Part shown: positions 8,368 to 17,052 of the stretch, one piece after another
Layout of the letters: each line of letters opens with the position of its first letter
How positions within the stretch are numbered: the first letter of the stretch is position 1
Assembly (NCBI GenBank): GCA_016196545.1
Contig: JACPXM010000007.1
Span: 1 to 44,074, forward strand
Length of the DNA stretch: 44,074 bases
Source: Candidatus Omnitrophota bacterium
Lineage (GTDB): Bacteria; Omnitrophota; Omnitrophia; Omnitrophales; Aquincolibacteriaceae
Direction of reading: 5' to 3'
The notes under the pieces: generated by a model
Databases searched by the model: none
What the model saw: only the letters and a program-made list of their open reading frames with translations
What the model was told of the DNA's origin: nothing
Program-made: the position numbers and the translations under genes

Positions 8368-10805
8368 GACACACTTCCAATCAAAGCTTCCGCTTCCTTT
8401 GGAAGCACAAAATCCTTGAATTGCATGGGATGAACGGGTTTTGAGGCCTCTCCCCACGGATTCACAACTTTAGCTCTGGCCCTGGCCAAACGATCGAGCA
8501 GGCCTTTTTTTGTTTCCTCGGAAGCCAGGACTGTTTCGCGACGGATTTTTTCGAGGCCCACTCGCACCACAAAATCATAAGTCCGTTCGATGTACTCTCC
8601 ATTTTCACGATAATATTGAAAAAAGAGCAGTGCGGCCTCCAAAGCCTCTTCGGTTGTTTTGACAGTCACTAAAATATCCGCAGCCCGAACGATTTTTCCT
8701 GCCGCACCGCCGATGACAACCTGCCATCCGCCCTCCATTCCTACGAGCCCAATATCTTTGACCGTTGCTTCAGCACAGTTTCTTGGGCAACCCACCACCC
8801 CCATTTTGACTTTCGCTGGCGTGTAAAGGCCTTCCAAAAGAGTTTCGAGTTTGATTCCGGTCTCGATCGAGTTTTGAGTTCCGTAGCGGCAGAAATCCGT
8901 TCCCACACAGGATTTGACCATTCGCACAGCCTTGGCATACGCATGCCCGGATTTCATACCAAGATCCGCCCATACCTTGGGGAGATCCTCTTTTTTAATT
9001 CCGAGAAGGTCAATGCGCTGACTGCCCGTCACCTTGACCATTGGGACTTTGTATTTTTCCGCCACGTCGGCAATTTTGCGCAATTGTTCCGGACTTGTTA
9101 CGCCGCCATGCATGCGTGGAATCACAGAAAAAGTCCCGTCCCTCTGAATGTTCGCGTGCACGCGATCATTGATAAATCGAGCCGAGCGGTCTTCTTTGTG
9201 ATCTCCACAGTGAACTTCATCCACAATAAAACTTAAGGCGGGTTTACAAAAAGAACAACCGATGGCATTTCCGTAAATATCTAAAACATCCTGCACGGAT
9301 TTTAGTTTCTGCGTTTCAATCATCGTCCGGAGCTGCTCTTTGGGGAAAGGGACGCAGGCACATAACGTTTCCTTTTTCTCTTCCTGAAATTCAGAACCCA
9401 GTGCGGCCACCAAAATATCCTGAACAAGGCCGGCACAGGTGCCGCAACCCGAAGAAGCTTTCGTGCAGGCTTTCACTTGGGAAACAGTTTTACAGTCTTG
9501 ATCTTTGATCGCAGAAAGAATTTGTCCCTTCGAAACACCAATACATCCGCAAATGGTATCGGTATCCGCCCGCGACATCACATCCGAGGGAGATCCGCTA
9601 GCCGCCACTGACTCCCCAAAAAGAAGCCCTTTTCTCCCTTTGCTGATCAATTCCTTTTTTCGCATTAATTCAAGCAGCTTGTTTGCATCGGAGGCATCCC
9701 CAATCAAAATAGTTCCAATCACCCGGTCATGTTGAAACACAATTTTTTTATAAATACCCAACCCCTGATCTTGGTAAGCCGCGATTTCTTTGTCCGGTCC
9801 ATCCGCTTTAAAATCTCCGGCAGAGAAAAGTTCGATTCCCATAATTTTTAGTTTGGTTGCCAAAACGGAACCTTCATAAACCATCCCTTTGTCTCCCGTC
9901 ATAGTTGCTGCCAGCACTTTCCCTTGGTCATAAAGAGGCGCTACAAGACCGTAAACTTTGCCCCGGTGTTCAACGCATTCGCCAACCGCAAAAATACTCG
10001 GATCGTTTGTTTCCATCATGTCGTTCACAACGATTCCACGATTGACTTCTAAACCCGCTTTTTTTCCAAGTTCGACATTGGGCCGTATGCCGCACGCGAT
10101 CACAACCATATCGGTCTCGACCTGAGAGCCGTCTTTAAACAGAACCCCTTGAACATTTTCCTCCCCTAAAATCTGAGTCGTGTTTTTATTCAAAAGGATT
10201 GAAATCCCTAGTTTCTCAATCTCACGCTTGAGAAAATTTCCTCCAACTTCATCGAGCTGCACATCCATAAGCCGGTCCAGCAAATGCACAACAGTAACGG
10301 GTACTTTCTGATTCGAAATTCCGCGCGCAGCTTCAAGCCCCAAAAGGCCGCCGCCAATCACTAAAGCATGTTTCGAGGTTTTGCAGGCAGCGAGAATATT
10401 TTCCGTGTCCGCCATATTGCGGAAAGTAAACACACCTTTTTTATTAACTCCTTCAATAGGCGGAATGAAAGGATTGCTGCCGGTCGCTAAAAGCAAAAGA
10501 TCATATGAAAACGTTCGGCCATCTGCGGTATGAATAACTTTATTTTTAGGATCGACATCAATGACTTTAGCTTCCAAACAAAGCATAATTTCATTTTGCT
10601 CATACCATTCCTTACTATTAATGTAGATCTCGTTCAAATTTTTCTCGCCGGCAAGAACGGAGGAAAGGAGAATCCGGTTATAGTTGTAATAAGATTCTTC
10701 ACTTAAAACAGTGATTCTGAAATTGGGTTTTCTTTTCAGAATCTGATCCACGCAAGCAATGCCGGCCATTCCATTACCAACAACTATTAAATGTTTTTGT
10801 TCCAT
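8364..10805 (-). CDS. nirB: Nitrite reductase [NAD(P)H] large subunit
   Basis: FAD/NAD-binding N-terminus (VVGNGMAGIACVDQIL), BFD-like [2Fe-2S] regions (CGCIGVSKGQI, CGTCAGLVQDI, CSFCKPALSF), and sirohaem/4Fe-4S region CVGTDFCRYG...GCPRNCAEATVKDIG. Confidence 0.96.
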   Translation of the reverse strand: MEQKHLIVVGNGMAGIACVDQILKRKPNFRITVLSEESYYNYNRILLSSVLAGEKNLNEIYINSKEWYEQNEIMLCLEAKVIDVDPKNKVIHTADGRTFSYDLLLLATGSNPFIPPIEGVNKKGVFTFRNMADTENILAACKTSKHALVIGGGLLGLEAARGISNQKVPVTVVHLLDRLMDVQLDEVGGNFLKREIEKLGISILLNKNTTQILGEENVQGVLFKDGSQVETDMVVIACGIRPNVELGKKAGLEVNRGIVVNDMMETNDPSIFAVGECVEHRGKVYGLVAPLYDQGKVLAATMTGDKGMVYEGSVLATKLKIMGIELFSAGDFKADGPDKEIAAYQDQGLGIYKKIVFQHDRVIGTILIGDASDANKLLELMRKKELISKGRKGLLFGESVAASGSPSDVMSRADTDTICGCIGVSKGQILSAIKDQDCKTVSQVKACTKASSGCGTCAGLVQDILVAALGSEFQEEKKETLCACVPFPKEQLRTMIETQKLKSVQDVLDIYGNAIGCSFCKPALSFIVDEVHCGDHKEDRSARFINDRVHANIQRDGTFSVIPRMHGGVTSPEQLRKIADVAEKYKVPMVKVTGSQRIDLLGIKKEDLPKVWADLGMKSGHAYAKAVRMVKSCVGTDFCRYGTQNSIETGIKLETLLEGLYTPAKVKMGVVGCPRNCAEATVKDIGLVGMEGGWQVVIGGAAGKIVRAADILVTVKTTEEALEAALLFFQYYRENGEYIERTYDFVVRVGLEKIRRETVLASEETKKGLLDRLARARAKVVNPWGEASKPVHPMQFKDFVLPKEAEALIGSVS

Positions 10806-10843
10806 TTTAGGCTCCCTCGTTCCCTATGAGCTTTTAAAAGCAA

Positions 10844-10879
10844 AAAGGCGTTCAACGAATCTATCCGCTGAACGCCTTT
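10844..10879 (-). terminator. Intrinsic terminator in the nirB leader (attenuator)
   Basis: Minus strand AAAGGCGTTCA-GCGGATAGATTCGT-TGAACGCCTTT followed by TTGCTTTT: perfect 11-bp stem plus U-rich tract, between the ANTAR gene and nirB. Confidence 0.88.
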
Positions 10880-10915
10880 GCTCAACTTTTGAACTGGAAC
10901 GCCGTTGCCCCAGTT
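10867..10915 (-). promoter_or_regulatory. Dual-hexaloop ANTAR RNA antiterminator
   Basis: Minus strand P1 AACTGGGGC[AACGGC]GTTCCAGTT (10892-10915) and P2 GTTGAGC[AAAGGC]GTTCAGC (10867-10886), 5-nt linker, both loops with A1 and G4. P2 shares bases with the 5' arm of the terminator. Confidence 0.88.
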
Positions 10916-10953
10916 TTTCAAATTTTAAAAACGGGTTTTACTTGCTTGTTCGA

Positions 10954-11667
10954 CTAATTCGCAATTTCCTCCGATAAAATAATTGCTTCCGCAATATCCT
11001 TCAAAGAATGGCCTTTATCCATGCTCTGTTTTTGGAGTATCCTATAGGCTTCTGCCTCACTGATGGAGTGCCTCTTAATCAAAATACCTTTGGCACGCTC
11101 AATCCGCTTACGGGCTTCAAGTGCTTCAACTGCGGTAATCTTCTCTGTTAAAAGATTTGTGTTTTCAATCGCGACCGCGGCCTGATTGGCAACCCCAACG
11201 AGAAGCTGAATTTCCTCTTCGCCAAATTCATGTTCCGTTGTTGTATAACAGTTTAGGACCCCAATCACCCGGTTTTTTATCATCATGGGAACCGAAACAA
11301 GTGACCGTAAGCCCTCTGTTTTTGCAATTTCCGGATATTTGTAACCGCTTTCCGCGGTAACATCGCGTACTGTAATCGGAACTTTTTTCTGAACAACCCT
11401 TCCGACGACACTCTCACCGACTTTAATCGGAGGCTTGGTACGGTAATGCTCACTTAAACTTTGGGTGGCTTTAATCACAAGCTCCTGTTTTTCTTCATCC
11501 AATAACATGAGTGAACAAATTTTAGATCCCATGAGGTCTGCCGTCATTCCCACCACAAGCAAAAGAATTTCTTCAACGTAGCGGTTGGACGTAATAGCAC
11601 GGCTAACTTCATAAAGGAGATCGAATCCTTTATGCTTTTTTGACTTGAGGCCATCATATTCAGTCAT
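10954..11667 (-). CDS. GAF-ANTAR domain transcription antiterminator
   Basis: N-terminal GAF domain (ADLMGSKICSLMLLDEEKQELVIKATQ...VSVPMMIKNRVIGVLNCYTT) and C-terminal ANTAR (ARKRIERAKGILIKRHSISEAEAYRILQKQSMDKGHSLKDIAEAII). Confidence 0.93.
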   Translation of the reverse strand: MTEYDGLKSKKHKGFDLLYEVSRAITSNRYVEEILLLVVGMTADLMGSKICSLMLLDEEKQELVIKATQSLSEHYRTKPPIKVGESVVGRVVQKKVPITVRDVTAESGYKYPEIAKTEGLRSLVSVPMMIKNRVIGVLNCYTTTEHEFGEEEIQLLVGVANQAAVAIENTNLLTEKITAVEALEARKRIERAKGILIKRHSISEAEAYRILQKQSMDKGHSLKDIAEAIILSEEIAN

Positions 11668-12306
11668 CGCTCACTATGGACCAGCTTTTCTGCTCAAATA
11701 CTTTTAATCTTTCAAAAGTCTTCACAAAAAGGTAACTAAAAAGGACATTTTTGTAAGAGAAGTCTGCTCTTTTCTCTCGTATGACTATTTATTGTAGGGA
11801 GTATGCCCCCTGATATACATAAATCATGCCAAATAATTTTATTTTTAGCCTTATCATCCTAAATCAAGGCCTTTTTCTTTCTGCCCCCCCCATTGAACAA
11901 CAACGATTTCAAGAACCTGCCTTATTGATCTCTTAAACACTTTGAGGGCAGGTTTCTGGGCAATTCCCAAATCAGTGGAAATAATTTCCTTTCTATAGGA
12001 AAGCACATGGAAATAGTTATTTTTTGCCTGGATAACTAAATATAATTATCTTTTGGAAGGAAATCAAAAGGTTGAAAAAAAAGTAAGAATACAACGCGGA
12101 AGCTAGGTCTTAGTTTTTGTAACTTCTTATTCATCAATGCCATACATAACAAGTCCGCATGTTTGGAATAAAAATCATACGGAGCTTTGTCCATCGGTCA
12201 GCCAAAAGTTTTAATGCTGACTTTTAATGGTTTATCTTGTGTGTTCATGAGTAGTTAGTAAAATTTATTGAGTTTGTCGAGCCGATGAATTCACATGACT
12301 GTGACT

Positions 12307-13086
12307 TCACTTAAGAATTCTAACAATTTCCGCAAGAAAAACATCTACATCATGTGAAAAATTGACTTGGGTTCTGTTCGGCAATACTTCTTTTTTTCTG
12401 ATCTGGCAATGAAGGTGCTGATCTGCGATTTTCCGAGATGAATTCTCAAGATGCTGCATTGATTCTCGAAATGATTTGGATCCACCGTAATTAGAAGCGA
12501 CCTGAGCAAAGGTTTTCTGTCCAAAAATCGGCGGCACATGATCAATGACTGCTCGAGTCAGTTGAATGACTGATATATAAGATTCGTTTTGAAATGCTAG
12601 ATTTATTTCTTTTAAAATCTGGAGAAGCCTTGATAAATCAAAATCAGAATGCCTTAAAGCCTTTAACTGCTGCATTCGATCGTAATTGATAAAAGAATCG
12701 TGAGAAGGCCCTTTAAGTTGTCCGTGTGGTTGTTCTGGCAAATCACCTGATTCATAAATACCGATTGCTTTATTTAGAGCATCTAAAATACTATCTGGCG
12801 GAACAGCGTAAGGACCGCCTTCGTTGTGAAACATATCGTCTATCAAATCCATGCTGAAAAGGAACCCACCAGCTACAGGTGCTGCCCTACCAGACATACG
12901 GGTAGGCACATTAGCATTACTCAGATATTTTTTCATTTTCGTCGATTGCCTTGTAATCGCTTCTCTAATTGTTTTTAGCTGTTCTTCGGAGACGGAACTA
13001 TAGTGATCGAATCTATGTTGAAAATACAAAGAGACATTTTTTTTAAAATTATCTATTTCTGAGATTATCTTTTTATATTCAGTCAT
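12307..13086 (-). CDS. Hypothetical protein, second gene of an overlapping two-gene module
   Basis: 259-aa ORF; start overlaps the upstream ORF stop (ATGA); C-terminus HLHCQIRKKEVLPNRTQVNFSHDVDVFLAEIVRIL; no family assigned. Confidence 0.6.
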   Translation of the reverse strand: MTEYKKIISEIDNFKKNVSLYFQHRFDHYSSVSEEQLKTIREAITRQSTKMKKYLSNANVPTRMSGRAAPVAGGFLFSMDLIDDMFHNEGGPYAVPPDSILDALNKAIGIYESGDLPEQPHGQLKGPSHDSFINYDRMQQLKALRHSDFDLSRLLQILKEINLAFQNESYISVIQLTRAVIDHVPPIFGQKTFAQVASNYGGSKSFRESMQHLENSSRKIADQHLHCQIRKKEVLPNRTQVNFSHDVDVFLAEIVRILK

Positions 13087-13712
13087 TTGGCGTTAGCTGG
13101 GTCAACTCGTTCTTTCAAAAAGGTATTCTGAAAGTCTTCGATCCAATCAGGAAACATTACCGCATTATATTCGTTCTTATCTTCAAAGCTTTCATACCGA
13201 AGAGCCTTGATATGCTTTCCATAAAACTTTTTCCATATGCCTTCCCTGTCTTCGTTTATGTATGGCTTCGGAACACCCTCTGCAGCACATATCGAATCCA
13301 TATCTATAGCGTCAATACTGGTCTTTAAGGTCAGCTTCCAAAGAACTTTGTTTTTGGCATCACTCTCTTGAAGAGCGACATGAACTTTATACGTAACGCA
13401 AGTACTCGCAGTCCCTACGCCGATTGCCTGCCCATTCTCATATAACGATGCAAACTCCTTGGGACCAGGATATTGTGAAGGTTGTGAGGAAAACCTGGAG
13501 TATAGACCGCTTGGAATAACTGGGTCTATACCGTCATCCACAACTCTATAAAAAATTGTCCCCGCTTGCATAGTCATTTTGTGTAGGTTTAAGTCAATCT
13601 TATCGATATCGATGTCGCTCAAATTCTTATGCATAGGTCTTCCCAATAAACGCCGCAACCCCTTCCGCCAAAGCTTGGCAAACCTGTATTGCATTCGAAA
13701 TATGATGGTCAT
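13083..13712 (-). CDS. Hypothetical protein, possibly a divergent RES-like (NAD-processing) domain
   Basis: 209-aa ORF with FYRVVDDGIDPVIPSGLYSRFSS...FASLYENGQAIGVGTASTCVTYKVH, loosely resembling RES-domain spacing; the family is uncertain. Confidence 0.5.
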   Translation of the reverse strand: MTIIFRMQYRFAKLWRKGLRRLLGRPMHKNLSDIDIDKIDLNLHKMTMQAGTIFYRVVDDGIDPVIPSGLYSRFSSQPSQYPGPKEFASLYENGQAIGVGTASTCVTYKVHVALQESDAKNKVLWKLTLKTSIDAIDMDSICAAEGVPKPYINEDREGIWKKFYGKHIKALRYESFEDKNEYNAVMFPDWIEDFQNTFLKERVDPANAK

Positions 13713-13794
13713 CCGAAAGTTTTGATACTGTCACGCAGCGGCCTAATTCCCTTATTCTGGACAATCATTTTTCTATTTTGATTCCTCCTCACTT

Positions 13795-15042
13795 TCATGG
13801 ATATTTTGAGTAAGCCAAGCTAAGGCCGGCCAGATACCAAAATGCCATCACCGACGGGGCATTGTGCATCACGGTATCGACCATGGCAAAGAGCAAAAAA
13901 TTGAGGGCGCCGGCAAAAAGCCCGAGGCGGAGGATGCGTGCGGATTCCGGCTCCTGAGGATTTTTTCGAAAATGAATTGCGAAAAGCCGCAGCAAGAATA
14001 AAACAAAACAGAGAAGGCCCGGGAGCCCGATTTCCGCGGCCATTTGCAAATAGCCATTGTGCGCATAGTAATTTCTGACACGCCAGTTTTGTGTCATGTC
14101 GTATTTGGTATGTGCCTTTGCATAGGTGTTGATTCCGGTTCCAAAGACCGGGCGGGCTTTAATGACTTGAAGGGCGCGGTCCCAAAGCACCTGGCGCTCA
14201 ACCACCGACTGCTCCGCGCCGTGCTGATCCAAATGGATCATCATTCTCTTGGGAACAAAGGTCACAAGCACCGTACAGACAATGATCCCTGCGCCCAGCC
14301 ATTTCCATTTCCTCAAATAAATAAGCATCAAAAAAAGCCCGGCACCAAAGGCCAAGACCGCCCCTCGGGATCGTGTCAAGAATAATAGGGTGCAAGCCAA
14401 AAAAAATAAAATCCACGAAATCCACAACGCTGGCCCTTTTTTACCCTTTGTCTTATGCAGCGCCAATGCAAAAAGGAACGGGGCTGTGCTGATGAGATAA
14501 GAAGCAAATAACCCATAGCTTTTAAAGGATGCTGAAACACGCGGCCGCGAATCCATGATTTCAGCCATATAGCCGCGAAGAAGGTCCGTCCCCGCAAAAT
14601 ACTGATAACATCCGTCCGCGACAAGCACACCATAAAAGAGAAGAAACACGGTTTCAAGCACGGGCCGCCGACCAGCCTCTGCAAAAAATTCGGCAGCCAT
14701 CCAAAAAATCGCAACGTGCTGGAGCATTTTCAAAAGGCCGCGGAAACTTTCAGAGGGAAAATCCGAAAGAACTGCGGAAAAAACCGCTGCCACAAACCAA
14801 AACCCGAGAAAGAGCTTAATTTGGGGATCCAGGCGAATCCTATAATCCTTCTTCTTTCTTTTCCAAACCAGGAAGAAAAAAAGCGCGAGGACAAAGGCAA
14901 TTTCGACAAGCGCGGTGGAAAACGCAAGACCCGCCCAAAGCGCAAGAAGCGAGGCGGTCATTAAATTGATTTGCAGCTTTGCAGGTTTTATCCAAACCGT
15001 GGTCATGAGCCTCCATTTTCGCCAAACTTTCCTCGCTGTCAA
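13795..15042 (-). CDS. O-antigen ligase / polymerase family membrane protein (Wzy_C)
   Basis: Multi-TM protein with FGTGINTYAKAHTKYDMTQNWRVRNYYAHNGYLQMAAEIGLPGLLCF, the typical Wzy_C motif. Confidence 0.88.
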   Translation of the reverse strand: MTARKVWRKWRLMTTVWIKPAKLQINLMTASLLALWAGLAFSTALVEIAFVLALFFFLVWKRKKKDYRIRLDPQIKLFLGFWFVAAVFSAVLSDFPSESFRGLLKMLQHVAIFWMAAEFFAEAGRRPVLETVFLLFYGVLVADGCYQYFAGTDLLRGYMAEIMDSRPRVSASFKSYGLFASYLISTAPFLFALALHKTKGKKGPALWISWILFFLACTLLFLTRSRGAVLAFGAGLFLMLIYLRKWKWLGAGIIVCTVLVTFVPKRMMIHLDQHGAEQSVVERQVLWDRALQVIKARPVFGTGINTYAKAHTKYDMTQNWRVRNYYAHNGYLQMAAEIGLPGLLCFVLFLLRLFAIHFRKNPQEPESARILRLGLFAGALNFLLFAMVDTVMHNAPSVMAFWYLAGLSLAYSKYP

Positions 15043-15108
15043 TCCTCGATTTGCCTAGTATTTTACATTTTGACTGTTTCTCAAGAACCTGCCTCCTCGC
15101 CCTCCCCC

Positions 15109-15183
15109 ACACCCGGTGTGTCGACGGTTCCTACACCCAACCACCCTGACACCCGGTGTGAAATGCTTTTACACACCGGGTGT
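15109..15183. repeat. Cluster of ACACCCGGTGTG elements (two direct, one inverted)
   Basis: ACACCCGGTGTG at 15109-15120 and 15149-15160; its exact inverse CACACCGGGTGT at 15172-15183. Each copy contains the internal dyad ACACC-C-GGTGT. Confidence 0.9.
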
Positions 15184-15248
15184 AGGAGAGGTGCGGCTAT
15201 TGTCAACAACCTGCTGCCGTCAGATAGACGCCCATGCAGGGTTTTTCT

Positions 15249-15277
15249 TGAAGCACAATGAACACAAGCTTTATAAT
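15249..15277 (+). promoter_or_regulatory. Candidate sigma70-type promoter
   Basis: TTGAAG, about 18 nt, then TATAAT, upstream of the deoxyhypusine-synthase-like gene. Confidence 0.5.
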
Positions 15278-15304
15278 GACAGTATTTTAACCAAGGAGGA
15301 CCGT

Positions 15305-16318
15305 ATGGCGACTGTGGCTCAGAAAACAAAGAAAAAGGTCTCTGAAAGGGGCGGGGCGATCAAAAATTTTATCAAGCATCACTTCCGCCACTTTAATGCG
15401 GCCGTCATCGTGGATGCTGCCGAGGCCTGGGTCCAATATTTGGAAGACGGCAACAAAATGTTTTTCACCATGGCGGGCGCCATGAGCACGGGCGAACTCG
15501 GGCTTTCGCTTGCGGAAATGATTCGCCAAAATAAAATTCACGGCATTTGCACCACGGGCGCTAATCTCGAAGAAGATATTTTTAATCTTGTGGCCCATGA
15601 TTTTTATAAGCGGGTTCCCCAATACCGCAACCTTACGCCGAAAGAAGAATTAGAACTTCGGGACAAAGGGTTAAATCGTGTCACCGATACTTGCATTCCG
15701 GAAGAAGAAGCAATGCGAAGGATTGAACGGGAGGTGCTCAAATTCTGGCAAAAGGCAGATCAAGAAAAGAAGCGCTGTTTTCCTTACGAATATATGTATC
15801 AGCTCTTGAGAAGCGGCGCCATTGAAAAATGGTATCAAATTGATCTCAAAGATTCGTGGGTCGCAGCCGCGTGTGAAAAAAACTTGCCGATTTTTACTCC
15901 GGGCTGGGAAGATTCCACCCTCGGTAATATCTTTGTCGCCAATGTCAGACGCAAGGAGGTGTCCGAGTTTCACGTCGTAAAATCCGGCGTCGAGCAAATG
16001 GATTTTCTGATTGATTGGTACAAGCAAAATACGAAAACCGGAAGTCTTGGTTTTTTTCAAATCGGCGGAGGCATTGCAGGTGACTTTCCAATTTGCGTGG
16101 TCCCGTTGATTCAGCAGGATTTAAAGGAAAACTGCAAACTCTGGGGCTATTTTTGTCAAATTTCCGACAGTACGACCTCTTACGGTTCTTACAGCGGCGC
16201 TGTCCCCAATGAGAAAATCACCTGGGGCAAGCTCGACATCAACACCCCACGTTTCATCATTGAATCAGACGCCACCATCGTCGCTCCCCTCGTCTTCGCC
16301 TATGTCCTCGGACAATAA
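15305..16318 (+). CDS. Deoxyhypusine synthase-like protein
   Basis: MATVAQKTKKKVSERGGAIKNFIKHHFRHFNAAVIVDAAEAW...FTMAGAMSTGELGLSLAEMI...ICTTGANLEEDIFNL...QIGGGIAGDFPICVVP...EKITWGKLDI, typical of the bacterial DHS-like family. Start at 15305 has AAGGAGGA upstream; the tracked ORF start at 15116 is too long. Confidence 0.92.
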   Translation: MATVAQKTKKKVSERGGAIKNFIKHHFRHFNAAVIVDAAEAWVQYLEDGNKMFFTMAGAMSTGELGLSLAEMIRQNKIHGICTTGANLEEDIFNLVAHDFYKRVPQYRNLTPKEELELRDKGLNRVTDTCIPEEEAMRRIEREVLKFWQKADQEKKRCFPYEYMYQLLRSGAIEKWYQIDLKDSWVAAACEKNLPIFTPGWEDSTLGNIFVANVRRKEVSEFHVVKSGVEQMDFLIDWYKQNTKTGSLGFFQIGGGIAGDFPICVVPLIQQDLKENCKLWGYFCQISDSTTSYGSYSGAVPNEKITWGKLDINTPRFIIESDATIVAPLVFAYVLGQ

Positions 16319-16320
16319 AC

Positions 16321-16343
16321 CAAAAGGTACCAGGTACCTTTTG
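16321..16343. repeat. 23-nt inverted repeat between convergent genes
   Basis: CAAAAGGTACC-A-GGTACCTTTTG, perfect 11-nt arms with a 1-nt centre, between the DHS-like stop (16318) and livF stop (16348); may act as a bidirectional terminator. Confidence 0.85.
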
Positions 16344-16347
16344 CATT

Positions 16348-17052
16348 TTATCCGCCGAGATAGGCTTCGATGACGGTAGGACTGGCGAGGAGTTCGGAAC
16401 CACTGCCTTCAAGCTGAATGCGGCCGCTTTCAAGGACGTAGGCGTAATGCGCGAGTTCGAGCGCCCGGAGCGCGTTTTGCTCCACCAGAAGAAGCGTAAT
16501 CCCGCGCTCATTAATCTGCTGAATCAAATCAAAGACCAGGTCCACCATTTTGGGCGCAAGGCCGAGGCTCGGCTCATCCAAAAGCAAGAGCTTGGGCCGG
16601 GCCATCAGCGCGCGGGCCATGGCGAGCATTTGCTGCTCCCCACCACTCAAATTTCCTGCCAAATGGCGCAAACGCTCGCGAAGCGCGGGAAAAAGATCCA
16701 AAAATTCTTCTTTGTCATGGGCCAGCTCTTTTCCAGGAGTCCGGGTATAAGCGCCCAAATCCAGATTTTCCTCCACCGTCAAATGCGCAAATACCCGTCT
16801 TCCCTCCGGAACCTGCGTGATGCCAAGCCGCACAATGGCATCCGGCGCCAGCCTTTCGATCGAATAGCCTTCGAATTGAACGGAGCCCTTTTTGGATGCC
16901 ACAATGCCTGAAAGCGTCATAAGAAGCGTCGTCTTACCCGCCCCATTGGAACCAATCAGCGTGACGATTTTCCCGGCAGGCACTTCGAGTTTGACGCCCT
17001 TGAGAATTTCGATTTTTCCGTAGCCGGAATGAAGCCCCGTCACCTTTAGCAT
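16348..17052 (-). CDS. livF: Branched-chain amino acid ABC transporter ATP-binding protein
   Basis: Walker A GSNGAGKTTLL, signature LSGGEQQMLAMARALMARPKLLLLDEPSLGLAP. Confidence 0.93.
   Translation of the reverse strand: MLKVTGLHSGYGKIEILKGVKLEVPAGKIVTLIGSNGAGKTTLLMTLSGIVASKKGSVQFEGYSIERLAPDAIVRLGITQVPEGRRVFAHLTVEENLDLGAYTRTPGKELAHDKEEFLDLFPALRERLRHLAGNLSGGEQQMLAMARALMARPKLLLLDEPSLGLAPKMVDLVFDLIQQINERGITLLLVEQNALRALELAHYAYVLESGRIQLEGSGSELLASPTVIEAYLGG

Noticed and set aside
11820-11835. Possible sigma54 promoter on the minus strand (TTGGCATGATTTATGTAT) upstream of the ANTAR gene
   Set aside because: The -24 GG is present but the -12 element reads ATGT rather than TTGC; too weak to call.
11909-15094. 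14-nt exact match TCAAGAACCTGCCT at 11909-11922 and 15081-15094
   Set aside because: A 14-mer match is expected by chance in a 44 kb window; the flanks do not align.
15116-15304. N-terminal extension of the deoxyhypusine-synthase-like ORF
   Set aside because: It reads through the repeat cluster and promoter; a strong Shine-Dalgarno and conserved protein start are at 15305.
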